The notes under the pieces are model-generated. The model saw only the letters and a program-made list of their open reading frames with translations. It searched no databases and was not told where the DNA came from. A stretch of DNA of 64,000 nucleotides, from contig CALWKW010000006.1 in assembly GCA_944381365.1 (NCBI GenBank), positions 1 to 64,000 of the forward strand. Direction: 5' to 3'. This document shows, one piece after another, positions 17,142 to 25,398 of the stretch (the first letter of the stretch is position 1; each line of letters starts with the position of its first letter). The stretch comes from an uncultured Christensenellaceae bacterium (GTDB lineage Bacteria > Bacillota > Clostridia > Christensenellales > UBA3700). Made by a program: the position numbers and the translations under genes.

Positions 17142-17188
17142 TCTGATTATGTTTTAGCTTTTATCAAAAGACAAGAATCATTACAGAC

Positions 17189-17218
17189 AAAAACGACAGC
17201 GTGTTTGCTGTCGTTTTT
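17189..17218. terminator. Bidirectional terminator after rlmH
   Basis: The stem AAAAACGACAGC and its complement has a GTGTTT loop, with T-runs on both strands. It serves the convergent rlmH and GPH transporter genes. Confidence 0.85.
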
Positions 17219-17248
17219 AATTATAATCTTATCGATGCAAGTCTTTCT

Positions 17249-19102
17249 CTATGACTTTTTATCTTCGTCTTCCAAAAGACTTTCATTATCTTTTTTCTCG
17301 AGGCTGTCGCCTTGCTCGATGTTTTTTGATTGAATTGAATCTGTATCTGAAGAGTTTTCGTTTTGCACAAACATTTGCTCTTGCAAGATATCTTGAGCCG
17401 CATTCTCGTTTGTCTCCGCTTCCATAGCTACTGTAAAGCCCATTTCCAAAGCTTGTTCTCTTGTCAAGACGCCAAGCTCGATTGCTTCTTTGACATTTTC
17501 TTCTTCGAGCTCACCTGATTGCAAATCGTTTGTATAAGCTTTTATCTTCATATCTTTTGCCATCTCGAGCTGTTTCTTTTCGGTAAGGTTCCAGAAGAAG
17601 AAAGGTATCATCGCAAGTATGCCGCATACAATTCCCAAAACACACCAAATAATGAACACGCTTCTCATAACAACGGGATCTGCATAATCAGTTGACTCGT
17701 TTGCTCCGAATTTTTTGAGCAAATATGTGACGAGTGCTCCCGATGCAAGTCCGCATATAGTGGTAATTAACTGAGTGTACTGCGACATATATCCGTCTAG
17801 TCTGTCGCCCGTCTTCCATTGTTGATATTCACAATAGTCTGCCGTCATCGCAGGCGAAGTGACCGTCCATAATGCCGCAAAAATATTGTGCAAGAATATA
17901 CCCACGAATATCAGATAAGGCGTCACAGACCATTCATACGCATAGATTACGAGTATAAGTATGAATACAGATAATACTGCCGAACCGCCAAATGACAAAA
18001 GCGTCATATTCTTTTTGCCCATGTGTTTTTGAATAAGAGGAGAAAACAACATTCCGGGCACAAAGCCTATCGCCATAAGAGTAGGAATTATACCTCTAAG
18101 AGTACCGCCCAAATCTCCGCCTATCATATATGCACATACATAGTTTACAGAAGCAAACAATGTTATTCTGCCAAACGCAAGAACCGTAGAAATATTGAAC
18201 AGCCAGAAATATTTGTTTTTGAAGCTTTTTGCTATACCTGCCCAAAAACCAATGCTTGCCTTTGCTTTCTTTTCTTTGATAATTCTTTCCTTGGTACCGA
18301 AAAACATTACAAGTGCCAAAGCAACGCATATACAGCCCATTATAGGGAAGATAATCTGATAGGTATGAATATTTTCCATACCAAAGCCTAGTCCCATCTC
18401 TTTTATTTGTTCTGCCGTCAAATCGCCGTATTGATCTTTATAGACAAGTCCCATTTGTCCGTATACGCCGTTTGCGATAAGAGGGAACAACATCTGCACA
18501 ATAGAAGGTCCGAGCGAATCGATTACACCGCCAACCGAATAGAGTTTTGTACGCTCGTTTGTGTTTGGAGTAATAACCTGAGACAAACCTACTCTGCCGA
18601 AAGAGAACAAACTATAAACAGTCAAAGCTATAAAATATATCAGTTGATATGAGCCGATTACAAGCCACTTTCTCGTCTGGGTATACTCTTGACCTTCGCC
18701 CGGCATAAATATGTTTGGAATAAAAGCCAAAAGCCAAAAACATGCTACGCTTGCAAAGCCTGCCCAAAGAAGATAAGGTCTGTATCTGCCCCACTTAGAA
18801 TTGGTATTGTCTATGAGCCAGCCTACCAAAGGAGCTCTGAACAATGACAATATAGCCATAATCCAAGTAGTATAGAGCACTATCATCTGGTCAAAGTTGT
18901 AAACATACGCAAGATGAACGCCCATATTAATGGCAAAGTATTGAGTAAGGATACCCATACCCTGCACGCCCATACCGCCTACCGAATAAGCCATAAACTC
19001 TTTATTGGAGAGATAATAGCCTTCTTTCGCAGGGGTATTCCAATGCTGGAAAAAGTCTTTTACTAAAAAGCTGACCTTCTTAAAAACATTTTGTTTCGCC
19101 AT
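17249..19102 (-). CDS. GPH-family (MelB-like) sugar:cation symporter with long acidic tail
   Basis: The first 500 or so residues have about twelve membrane spans and the GPH/MFS signature near the N-terminus (IDNTNSKWGRYRPYLL), as in melibiose- and glucuronide-type symporters. The substrate cannot be told. The C-terminal 100 or so residues are a Glu/Asp/Asn-rich cytoplasmic tail, making the protein (617 residues) clearly longer than usual family members (450-500). It is transcribed alone from a good promoter and faces a HAD phosphatase gene divergently. No glycoside hydrolase is adjacent. Confidence 0.85.
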   Translation of the reverse strand: MAKQNVFKKVSFLVKDFFQHWNTPAKEGYYLSNKEFMAYSVGGMGVQGMGILTQYFAINMGVHLAYVYNFDQMIVLYTTWIMAILSLFRAPLVGWLIDNTNSKWGRYRPYLLWAGFASVACFWLLAFIPNIFMPGEGQEYTQTRKWLVIGSYQLIYFIALTVYSLFSFGRVGLSQVITPNTNERTKLYSVGGVIDSLGPSIVQMLFPLIANGVYGQMGLVYKDQYGDLTAEQIKEMGLGFGMENIHTYQIIFPIMGCICVALALVMFFGTKERIIKEKKAKASIGFWAGIAKSFKNKYFWLFNISTVLAFGRITLFASVNYVCAYMIGGDLGGTLRGIIPTLMAIGFVPGMLFSPLIQKHMGKKNMTLLSFGGSAVLSVFILILVIYAYEWSVTPYLIFVGIFLHNIFAALWTVTSPAMTADYCEYQQWKTGDRLDGYMSQYTQLITTICGLASGALVTYLLKKFGANESTDYADPVVMRSVFIIWCVLGIVCGILAMIPFFFWNLTEKKQLEMAKDMKIKAYTNDLQSGELEEENVKEAIELGVLTREQALEMGFTVAMEAETNENAAQDILQEQMFVQNENSSDTDSIQSKNIEQGDSLEKKDNESLLEDEDKKS

Positions 19103-19154
19103 AATTTTCTCTTTTAAAAACCTAATTGGGATTGATATGAATATATCGAATATA

Positions 19155-19184
19155 ATTATAGCATTATAAAAGTTGTATCGTCAA
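19155..19184 (-). promoter_or_regulatory. Promoter of the GPH transporter gene
   Basis: On the minus strand, TTGACG (19184-19179), an 18-base spacer and TATAAT (19160-19155) with a TG extension. Confidence 0.6.
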
Positions 19185-19284
19185 TGATATAAAAAAGAGT
19201 TTTTTATTCAAAGTAATAATTTAAAAAAAATATTAATTTTTATAAGAAATAACTTTAATTGACAAGCTTTATAAACGATGTCGC

Positions 19285-19313
19285 TTGACAAATAATAAGC
19301 TATAAAATATTAT
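19285..19313 (+). promoter_or_regulatory. Promoter of the HAD hydrolase gene
   Basis: TTGACA (19285-19290), a 17-base spacer and TATTAT (19308-19313), followed by the ribosome site AAAGGA before the ATG at 19350. Confidence 0.65.
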
Positions 19314-19349
19314 ATTATCGAATCAATCAAAAATCCAAAGGAAAAATCT

Positions 19350-20009
19350 ATGGAAAAATTCAAAGATATTCAAGGCTATATATTCGATCTTGACGGCACA
19401 TTGTTTGACTCTATGCAAGTATGGATGGAAATATACAAGTCGCTTTTTACCGAGCATGGCAAGACAATGCCCGAAGGATATTTGTATCATGTCAATCATC
19501 TGAGTTTAGATGACGGAGCAAAATATACTGCCGAACATACAGATGTAAATCTTTCCAAAGAATACATCGCTGAATTTTGGAAGAAGAAGGCTCAGGACAA
19601 ATACACAAACGAAGTAAAGCTCAAACCCTATGCCTACGAACTTTTGAACCTTTTGAGTCAAAAAGGAAAGCTTATGGGTGTTGCCACCGCATCAAACAAA
19701 GACAATGTAAGACCTTGTCTTGTCAACAACGATATTATAAAGTTTTTCCATTCTATCACATCGGTAGACGAAGTGCCCAGAGGCAAGGACTTCCCCGACA
19801 TATATCTCAAGGAATGTCAAAAAATGGGACTTGAGCCCAAGCATTGTGCAGTGGTAGAAGACAGCTATGTGGGAGCATTGAGTGCAAAAAACGGCGGACT
19901 TTTGTCGATAGGAGTATATGACGAATCGGGAAAAGAACACAACAAGGACTTGAGAAAAAATTGCGATATCTATATTGACTCATTGAAAGAACTTTTGGAG
20001 CTTGTCTGA
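19350..20009 (+). CDS. HAD-superfamily hydrolase, beta-phosphoglucomutase-like
   Basis: The 219-residue protein has HAD motif I (FDLDGTL, D13 and D15), a helical cap, motif II (ATASNK), a motif III lysine in RGKDFP and motif IV (VEDS). It is a subfamily I, cap-C1 phosphatase or phosphomutase acting on a small sugar phosphate or nucleotide. The substrate is not visible. It is divergent from the GPH sugar transporter and monocistronic. Confidence 0.88.
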   Translation: MEKFKDIQGYIFDLDGTLFDSMQVWMEIYKSLFTEHGKTMPEGYLYHVNHLSLDDGAKYTAEHTDVNLSKEYIAEFWKKKAQDKYTNEVKLKPYAYELLNLLSQKGKLMGVATASNKDNVRPCLVNNDIIKFFHSITSVDEVPRGKDFPDIYLKECQKMGLEPKHCAVVEDSYVGALSAKNGGLLSIGVYDESGKEHNKDLRKNCDIYIDSLKELLELV

Positions 20010-20082
20010 TTTTTTAAGTAAATGCAATCAATCTGATTATCTCAAACAATATCATTTACTTGAATAAATATAATACACTAAC

Positions 20083-20118
20083 ATAAAATAGACTTGCCGA
20101 TATGCAAGTCTATTTTAT
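20083..20118 (+). terminator. Terminator of the HAD gene
   Basis: The perfect 15-bp stem ATAAAATAGACTTGC and complement has a CGATAT loop and an AT-rich tail, 74 bases after the stop codon. Confidence 0.75.
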
Positions 20119-20148
20119 ATATAATATTATATATATAATTATATATAG

Positions 20149-20189
20149 TTATATATACAATTTACCTAAGGCTTAAATTGTATATATAA
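20149..20189 (-). repeat. Intergenic dyad repeat, copy 2
   Basis: Perfect 16-bp arms, TTATATATACAATTTA (20149-20164) and complement (20174-20189), flank CCTAAGGCT, the complement of the centre in copy 1. It lies between two convergent genes and their terminators. Confidence 0.85.
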
Positions 20190-20268
20190 AGGCTTTTTGC
20201 GTGTGCGTGCGTTATAATGCTTTTTCTTAAATTTTCGATAAAGAAAAATGATAATCCCTCTCTAAAGA

Positions 20269-20295
20269 AAAAAGGACGAATATTCGTCCTTTTTA
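20269..20295 (-). terminator. Terminator of the TetR/flavoprotein operon
   Basis: The palindrome AAAAGGACGAATATTCGTCC with trailing T's lies 17 bases beyond the stop of the reductase gene. It is symmetric, so it may work both ways. Confidence 0.8.
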
Positions 20296-20311
20296 TTTTT
20301 AAAAATTCATC

Positions 20312-21460
20312 TTAGCCGATAGGGACTATGATTTCCATATCCGAATCGGGATAAGAACAGCAAGGGTGGAAATATCCGAATTTTTCATCGGCAAGTCTTC
20401 TCTTGTCTGCACCTGCAATAGTAAATTTACCGCTTACAAGCTTGCTGTGGCAGAATCCGCAACCGCCGGCTCTGCACTTTGAAGGCACTTTGAGTCCTGC
20501 TCTTTCGAGTGCTACGAGTACAGTCTCTTCGGCTTTTGCCTTGACATCGTATACCTCATCCTGAATATGAACTTTGATTTTGTAATTCTTGGGCTTGATA
20601 TCACGATTGCCTACGCAGTTTGCCTCATGCTTGACATATTTTCCACATACTCCCAAAGCTGCAAGCTCTTTGTCTACAAAATTGTACATTGCCTGAGGTC
20701 CGCAAAGCATTGCGGTATATTTTTCAGGAGCGTATTTCTTTATTATTTCCTTTGTGATAAATCCGCTTTCATAGCCTTTTATGTTTTCATCGCTGAGTAC
20801 ATATACGATTTTGAATTTATCGCTTTGCAATTCTTCGAGTCTGTCTCTAAAAATAAGATCCTTGCGTGTTTTAGCACCGTAAATCAATGTCATATTGAAG
20901 TCTTCGCTGCCTTCTTTGAGAGCCTGTGCCATGCTGTAAAAAGGCGTAATACCGCTGCCGCCTGCAATAGCCACAATATCTTTGCAGTCTTTCAATGCTT
21001 CAAAATGGAAATTACCCGAAGGATCGCCTACGATTACAGTGTCGCCTACTTTTGCGTTGTCAAACATATAGTCGCTGAAAAATCCCGCTTTTTTGATTGT
21101 CACGGAAAGTCTCTTTTCGTTGAGAGCGGTAAGAGGAGATGAAGATATTGCATAAGGTCTTGTCACTTCGCTGTCCCCTACTTTTGCGGTAATTGTCACA
21201 TACTGACCTGCTCTAAAAATCATCTTGTTTGTCAATTCAAAGAAATAAGTCTTTGTATCAGCAGTCTCTTTCACTATCTCGACAAGCTTTGCTTGCTGAT
21301 TGCCGGGGTGCAATATCTTTGCCGTTTCGTTTACTTTATAGCTCGAAGGCAAGGGTGTAGCGGGGGCATTCTCCAACTTTTCTCTACGAATACCTATCAT
21401 TTTCTTAAATCTCAATAAATCCATAAATCCGAAGATCTGTTTCTTAAAACGATATGCCAT
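20312..21460 (-). CDS. FAD/NAD(P)-binding oxidoreductase with C-terminal [2Fe-2S] ferredoxin domain
   Basis: The 382-residue protein has a ferredoxin-reductase-type FAD domain (RPYAISS near residue 100), an NAD(P) domain (GGSGITPF) and a plant-type ferredoxin domain. C329, C334, C337 and C367 show the exact CX4CX2CX29C spacing. It can pass electrons from NAD(P)H through FAD to an iron-sulfur centre and on to a partner. The adjacent upstream flavoprotein gene ends only three bases away, so that enzyme is the likely electron acceptor. The true substrate of the pair is unknown. Confidence 0.85.
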   Translation of the reverse strand: MAYRFKKQIFGFMDLLRFKKMIGIRREKLENAPATPLPSSYKVNETAKILHPGNQQAKLVEIVKETADTKTYFFELTNKMIFRAGQYVTITAKVGDSEVTRPYAISSSPLTALNEKRLSVTIKKAGFFSDYMFDNAKVGDTVIVGDPSGNFHFEALKDCKDIVAIAGGSGITPFYSMAQALKEGSEDFNMTLIYGAKTRKDLIFRDRLEELQSDKFKIVYVLSDENIKGYESGFITKEIIKKYAPEKYTAMLCGPQAMYNFVDKELAALGVCGKYVKHEANCVGNRDIKPKNYKIKVHIQDEVYDVKAKAEETVLVALERAGLKVPSKCRAGGCGFCHSKLVSGKFTIAGADKRRLADEKFGYFHPCCSYPDSDMEIIVPIG

Positions 21461-21463
21461 ATT

Positions 21464-22993
21464 TTAGCCCTCCCTCTTTATGTCGCCGACTGTCTGACGA
21501 CCTGATATATCGCCTGAGAAGTAGGCACTTGAATAGCCCGACAATCTCATTGCAAAACCGCCTGCAAAACGCAAACCTCTGATTTCTCTGTCCTCATGGT
21601 CCTCGCCCATCATCATAAGTCTAGGAGTAAGTCCGTCCCAATACTGTGATTCATAGCCATATATGTCGCCTTGAGGATGCAGACAATATCTCGCATAAGT
21701 CATAGGTGTAGCGATAGATATTTCTTCGATACAATCGCTTATCTTACAGCCTGTATCCTTCTCAAATCTCTCTATCATCTTCTTTGCTACCCATTCTTTT
21801 GTATTGACATAATCTTCAGGCTTTACATTTGCCCAATCATCGCTCATATACAATGTGGTAAAATACATCATTGTAGTGCCTTCGGGCGAACATTCGGGAT
21901 ATGCTCTGTTGAGACATACCGTAGCCTGCACTTCATTGGTCTTGATGCTCTTCATTATGTCATATTGTTTTGCAGTGTCCATAGTGTCATACAAGAAGTA
22001 GTTGTGATTCTTTATGCCGAGTTCGTCACAAGATTTGTTGAGTCCCAAGAACATTGTAAATCCTCTTCCTGCAAATTTACGAGCATTGACAGCACGCACT
22101 ATTCTTTCAGGTACATTATCAATCATTCTGCCATAGACGATATGAGGCGAACAGTTGGCTACAATATGTCTTGTAGCAATCTTCTTTCCGCCTTTCAGTA
22201 CTACGCCTGATACGCCGTTTTCGTCAGTAAGGATTTTTTGTGCTTCGCTGTTGAACCATACATCTCCGCCGAGTTCTCTTATTCTGTCTACCATGGCAAG
22301 AGATATCTCGTGCGAACGCATTTTGGGCATAGCCGCACCTTTTGTGATGTATCTGTACACCATTGACGCATAGTGAATAAAGCTCAAATCATCGCAGTGA
22401 GCACCGAGATAGCACCAATAAGCATTGAGAATGTCTCTGGCTTTCTTGGGCATCTTAATGGCTTTCAATACTTCGTTTACAGAATAAGAACCTACTCTTA
22501 CAAAGTTGCTGTATTGAGAAAGCATAACTTTTTGATCAGTTTTGCCGTTTGTAGAATTGGTATAAGCCTGAGCGGCATGAATTTCTTTGCAAAGGGCAAA
22601 AAACTTTTCCATAGAAGGTCTGCTGCCGGGAACATAAAATTCCATTTTTTCAATAAATTCATTGACGCCGAAAGGCATAGTAGCATCGATATTTTCCTCT
22701 CTGGAAATAACTCTGTATGCCTCAGGAATTTGCAACCAATCGATTTTGTCCGTGACTCCCAAAGAGTCAAACAAATCTCTTACATCGCCGTTGTTTTCCT
22801 TTGTGCCGAAATCATTGAGTTCGTGCAATGAAGCTTCGAATTCAAATCTGCCACGCTTAAAGCTTGTAGCAAAGCCGCCGGGGATATTGTGTTTTTCCAC
22901 AAGCAAAACCTTGTATCCGCCTTGAAGCAACCTTATTGTAGCTACCAAACCGCCATTACCGGCACCGATAACGACTGCATCGTACTTTAACAT
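21464..22993 (-). CDS. CrtI/RetSat-like FAD-dependent oxidoreductase
   Basis: The 509-residue protein has an N-terminal GxGxxG dinucleotide motif (G10, G12, G15) and the overall pattern of phytoene desaturase/carotenoid isomerase/retinol saturase flavoproteins. No other carotenoid gene is nearby. Because it is cotranscribed with an NAD(P)H/[2Fe-2S] reductase, a reductive (saturating) reaction on a polyprenyl or lipid substrate seems more likely than oxygen-linked desaturation; this is inference. It sits 36 bases downstream of a TetR gene on the same strand. Confidence 0.75.
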   Translation of the reverse strand: MLKYDAVVIGAGNGGLVATIRLLQGGYKVLLVEKHNIPGGFATSFKRGRFEFEASLHELNDFGTKENNGDVRDLFDSLGVTDKIDWLQIPEAYRVISREENIDATMPFGVNEFIEKMEFYVPGSRPSMEKFFALCKEIHAAQAYTNSTNGKTDQKVMLSQYSNFVRVGSYSVNEVLKAIKMPKKARDILNAYWCYLGAHCDDLSFIHYASMVYRYITKGAAMPKMRSHEISLAMVDRIRELGGDVWFNSEAQKILTDENGVSGVVLKGGKKIATRHIVANCSPHIVYGRMIDNVPERIVRAVNARKFAGRGFTMFLGLNKSCDELGIKNHNYFLYDTMDTAKQYDIMKSIKTNEVQATVCLNRAYPECSPEGTTMMYFTTLYMSDDWANVKPEDYVNTKEWVAKKMIERFEKDTGCKISDCIEEISIATPMTYARYCLHPQGDIYGYESQYWDGLTPRLMMMGEDHEDREIRGLRFAGGFAMRLSGYSSAYFSGDISGRQTVGDIKREG

Positions 22994-23029
22994 ATTAGCC
23001 TCCTTTTGATTGATAAAACCATTGTATAA

Positions 23030-23587
23030 TTATTTTTTTTGTGTATGATAAAGGACAAGTCCTTTGAATGTTTCGGTAAGCATATCGTATATTTCTTCTT
23101 GAGAAAAACTTGCCGTATCTGTCGCCACCATAGTGGCTATGCCGTGAGAAAACAACCACATTTCTCTCATTACCTTCTTTGCGTCTTCATGAGACAAAGA
23201 AGATTGACTCATTAGAGCATCATAGATAAATGGAAAATCATTTATAACTTCTAAAGTATCTTTTGACTTTTTTTCGCTCATAAACAATGCTTTGAAAAGC
23301 TGTTTTTCTCTATTTGCAAAACGGATATAATTAATACCGATAGCCTTATATGCGTTGACTCCTTGGATATCCTCGGACAAATACTCTTTAAAAAGCCCAT
23401 AAGCTCGCATAAGAGCGACTTCTTTTATCTCGTCCATATTCTCATACCACCAAAAAAGCGGTTGAGTCGAACAATTCAATTTCTTTGCCAGATTTTTTGC
23501 ACTCAAAGAAGGCAATCCTTCTTTTTGCAAAAGCTCAAAAGCCGTATTTGCTATTTGCTCTTTTGAAGTCTTAATCTTCGGGGGCAT
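23030..23587 (-). CDS. TetR/AcrR-family transcriptional regulator
   Basis: The N-terminal helix-turn-helix (about residues 5-50, SLSAKNLAKKLNCSTQPLFWW) is followed by an all-helical ligand domain, 185 residues in all. The start at 23587 follows GGGAGGG at 23591-23597, and the longer upstream frame has no ribosome site. It is first in an operon with the flavoprotein and its reductase, so it probably represses its own operon in response to a small, likely hydrophobic ligand. The 16-bp palindrome at 23653-23668 is a candidate operator. Confidence 0.85.
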   Translation of the reverse strand: MPPKIKTSKEQIANTAFELLQKEGLPSLSAKNLAKKLNCSTQPLFWWYENMDEIKEVALMRAYGLFKEYLSEDIQGVNAYKAIGINYIRFANREKQLFKALFMSEKKSKDTLEVINDFPFIYDALMSQSSLSHEDAKKVMREMWLFSHGIATMVATDTASFSQEEIYDMLTETFKGLVLYHTQKK

Positions 23588-23617
23588 AATCCCTCCCACT
23601 ATTTCTATCTTGATTAT

Positions 23618-23646
23618 ATAATACCCGTTATGTATCAAAATGTCAA
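23618..23646 (-). promoter_or_regulatory. Promoter of the TetR operon
   Basis: On the minus strand, TTGACA (23646-23641), a 17-base spacer and TATTAT (23623-23618). Confidence 0.65.
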
Positions 23647-23652
23647 CACTTT

Positions 23653-23668
23653 TGTTAAAATTTTAACA
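23653..23668. promoter_or_regulatory. Candidate TetR operator palindrome
   Basis: TGTTAAAATTTTAACA is a perfect 16-bp palindrome lying 6 bp upstream of the -35 box of the TetR operon promoter. It is AT-rich, so chance symmetry is possible. Confidence 0.4.
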
Positions 23669-23812
23669 TAATTTACATAAATTGCCATTATAAATACATT
23701 TTATGGACTTTTTTGAGTGATATATTGTATATTGCCAAAACTGCTATTTGAAAATTTAATTATATAATCTTGTCAATAAAGTATATGCAATAAATATTTT
23801 TATATCAAAAAA

Positions 23813-23834
23813 AACCACTCCGAAAAGGAGTGGT
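23813..23834 (-). terminator. Terminator of the type IV pilus operon
   Basis: The stem ACCACTCC / GGAGTGGT has a GAAAA loop and is followed on the minus strand by a run of T's. It lies just past the stop of the last pilin gene. Confidence 0.9.
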
Positions 23835-23856
23835 CATTAAATTCTATTTAATATTT

Positions 23857-24306
23857 TTAGATAGGCAAAACTTTTTCTGCTCTGAATTTTTCTACTTCTG
23901 CACCATCCCTGAAAAAGAAAACTTTTACGAGTCCGTCATTAGAAGCAAACACAACTATCAATTCAGCATTTATATCGACAGAAGGATTTTTTGCCTGAAT
24001 GTCTGTGAGATTGGGAGTCTCATAATCTGTCGCCACCACAGGATAAGGATAATCGTCTCCGTACAATTCTACTATTTTGTTTACTACGCTTTGTGAATTG
24101 ATTACACCGCCCATTCTGTTGATATCCGTCATGGCATTCAATGCTTCAGTAGCAATTTGATCCACATATATATCGTCAGCTTGGTCTGTGGTACTGCTCA
24201 AATAATGCATGGTAACAGGAGTAGCAACTACCGCCAAAATACCAATTATAGCTACCACTACCAACAATTCTACGAGCGTAAAACCTTTTTTAGTATTTTT
24301 TCTCAT
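23857..24306 (-). CDS. Type IV pilin-like protein
   Basis: The class III signal peptide MRKNTKKG is followed by the hydrophobic N-terminal helix FTLVELLVVVAIIG with E5, the hallmark of type IV pilins cleaved by PilD. The 149-residue protein has a globular C-terminal part with no recognised domain. It is the last gene of the pilus operon and probably encodes a minor pilin or an alternative major pilin. The ribosome site GGGGG is only about three bases from the ATG. Confidence 0.88.
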   Translation of the reverse strand: MRKNTKKGFTLVELLVVVAIIGILAVVATPVTMHYLSSTTDQADDIYVDQIATEALNAMTDINRMGGVINSQSVVNKIVELYGDDYPYPVVATDYETPNLTDIQAKNPSVDINAELIVVFASNDGLVKVFFFRDGAEVEKFRAEKVLPI

Positions 24307-24322
24307 ATGCCCCCTATTATCT

Positions 24323-24769
24323 TTATTCTACTGCCCAGCCAGAACCCGTCTCACTAGGAACAAAAGAAAATGATGATACATCAGCCTCTCCCCATTGTAC
24401 CTCAAATGAAGAATAAGGGAAAGTAGCCATCTTACTTGAAATATCGCTTGCAAAAACCGTAACTTTGAATTGGTCTTCGCCGTCTTTTTCTACTAAGACT
24501 TTTGTCACATATTCGCAATAAGGCATTTGCTCGCCAAGTATATCGAGCATACCTTGTTTTGTGACCATACCATCTTGTTTGGTGGCAATGATTGCCATAC
24601 TTTCGGTAATGGTATTTATCACATTTAAAGTTTCGTTGTCAGCCATGGACTTTTTTGCATCTCCCACATACTTTATAGTAGCAGGAACAGCCACAGCCGC
24701 TATTATTGCAACGATTGCAATAACCACAATCAGCTCTACCAAAGTAAAGCCTTTCTTTTTGCCTCTCAT
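24323..24769 (-). CDS. Type IV pilin-like protein, paralogue of the upstream pilin
   Basis: A short leader (MRGKKKG) precedes FTLVELIVVIAI with E5. The first 35 mature residues are nearly the same as in the next upstream pilin (24852-25328), while the globular parts differ, which suggests tandem duplication followed by divergence. It is 148 residues long, has the ribosome site GGGGGAG, and is preceded by a strong hairpin at 24795-24821. Confidence 0.88.
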   Translation of the reverse strand: MRGKKKGFTLVELIVVIAIVAIIAAVAVPATIKYVGDAKKSMADNETLNVINTITESMAIIATKQDGMVTKQGMLDILGEQMPYCEYVTKVLVEKDGEDQFKVTVFASDISSKMATFPYSSFEVQWGEADVSSFSFVPSETGSGWAVE

Positions 24770-24794
24770 ACACTCCCCCTTAATAAATACCTAT

Positions 24795-24821
24795 GCACTT
24801 GCGGCTAGACGCCGCAAGTGC
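24795..24821 (-). other. Strong intergenic RNA hairpin between two pilin genes
   Basis: GCACTTGCGGC and its complement form an 11-bp stem with a TAGAC loop. On the pilin mRNA it is not followed by a T-run, so it more likely blocks 3' exonucleases or marks a processing site than terminates. That would raise the level of the upstream (probably major) pilin message. Confidence 0.6.
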
Positions 24822-24851
24822 GGTATTTTTCAAATATTTGTCTTGCTACTA

Positions 24852-25328
24852 TTAGGTGCCACTGGGAGCAGTAGCTGCTGTCCAACCAGCTTCGCTGTTA
24901 GAACCGGGAGCTGTCAAAGTAATAGCTGCAGGAATTGACAATGCATAGCTTGATGTAGAATATGTCTTGGATGCATTAGCACCATCTTGTGTAGAAACTA
25001 CTGTAATTGTGAAAGAACCGTCAGCTACTGCTGTCACTTCTACTTTCTCTGTATGCTGTGTAGTAGGCATCATTTTATCCAACAATTCCTTGAGGCTGCC
25101 TTCGTCAAGAACGCCGTCACCGGTAGCCATGAGGTCAGTAAATCCTGTCTCTATTGTGCTCAAAATGCTGCTTGTTTCACTCTTTGCAGTAGTCACTCTT
25201 GCTTCGTTAACATATTTGATTGTTGTAGGTACGGCAACTGCTGCGATGATTGCGATAATCGCGATTACTACAATAAGTTCTACGAGAGTAAAACCTTTTT
25301 TCTTAGATTTTTTCAAATTAGCTATCAT
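24852..25328 (-). CDS. pilA: Type IV pilin, probable major pilin
   Basis: The leader MIANLKKSKKKG is followed by FTLVELIVVIAI with E5. The mature part is rich in Ala, Thr and Ser, 158 residues in all. It is the first of three pilins in the operon, has a good ribosome site (CGGAGGG), and a stable hairpin follows its stop. These points favour it as the major pilin, though this is inference. Confidence 0.88.
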   Translation of the reverse strand: MIANLKKSKKKGFTLVELIVVIAIIAIIAAVAVPTTIKYVNEARVTTAKSETSSILSTIETGFTDLMATGDGVLDEGSLKELLDKMMPTTQHTEKVEVTAVADGSFTITVVSTQDGANASKTYSTSSYALSIPAAITLTAPGSNSEAGWTAATAPSGT

Positions 25329-25398
25329 AATATCCCTCCGTATTTGAAAATTAATTATTTTTTATTTTATATCTGCCTTAGCAGTTATAATCTTTTTA

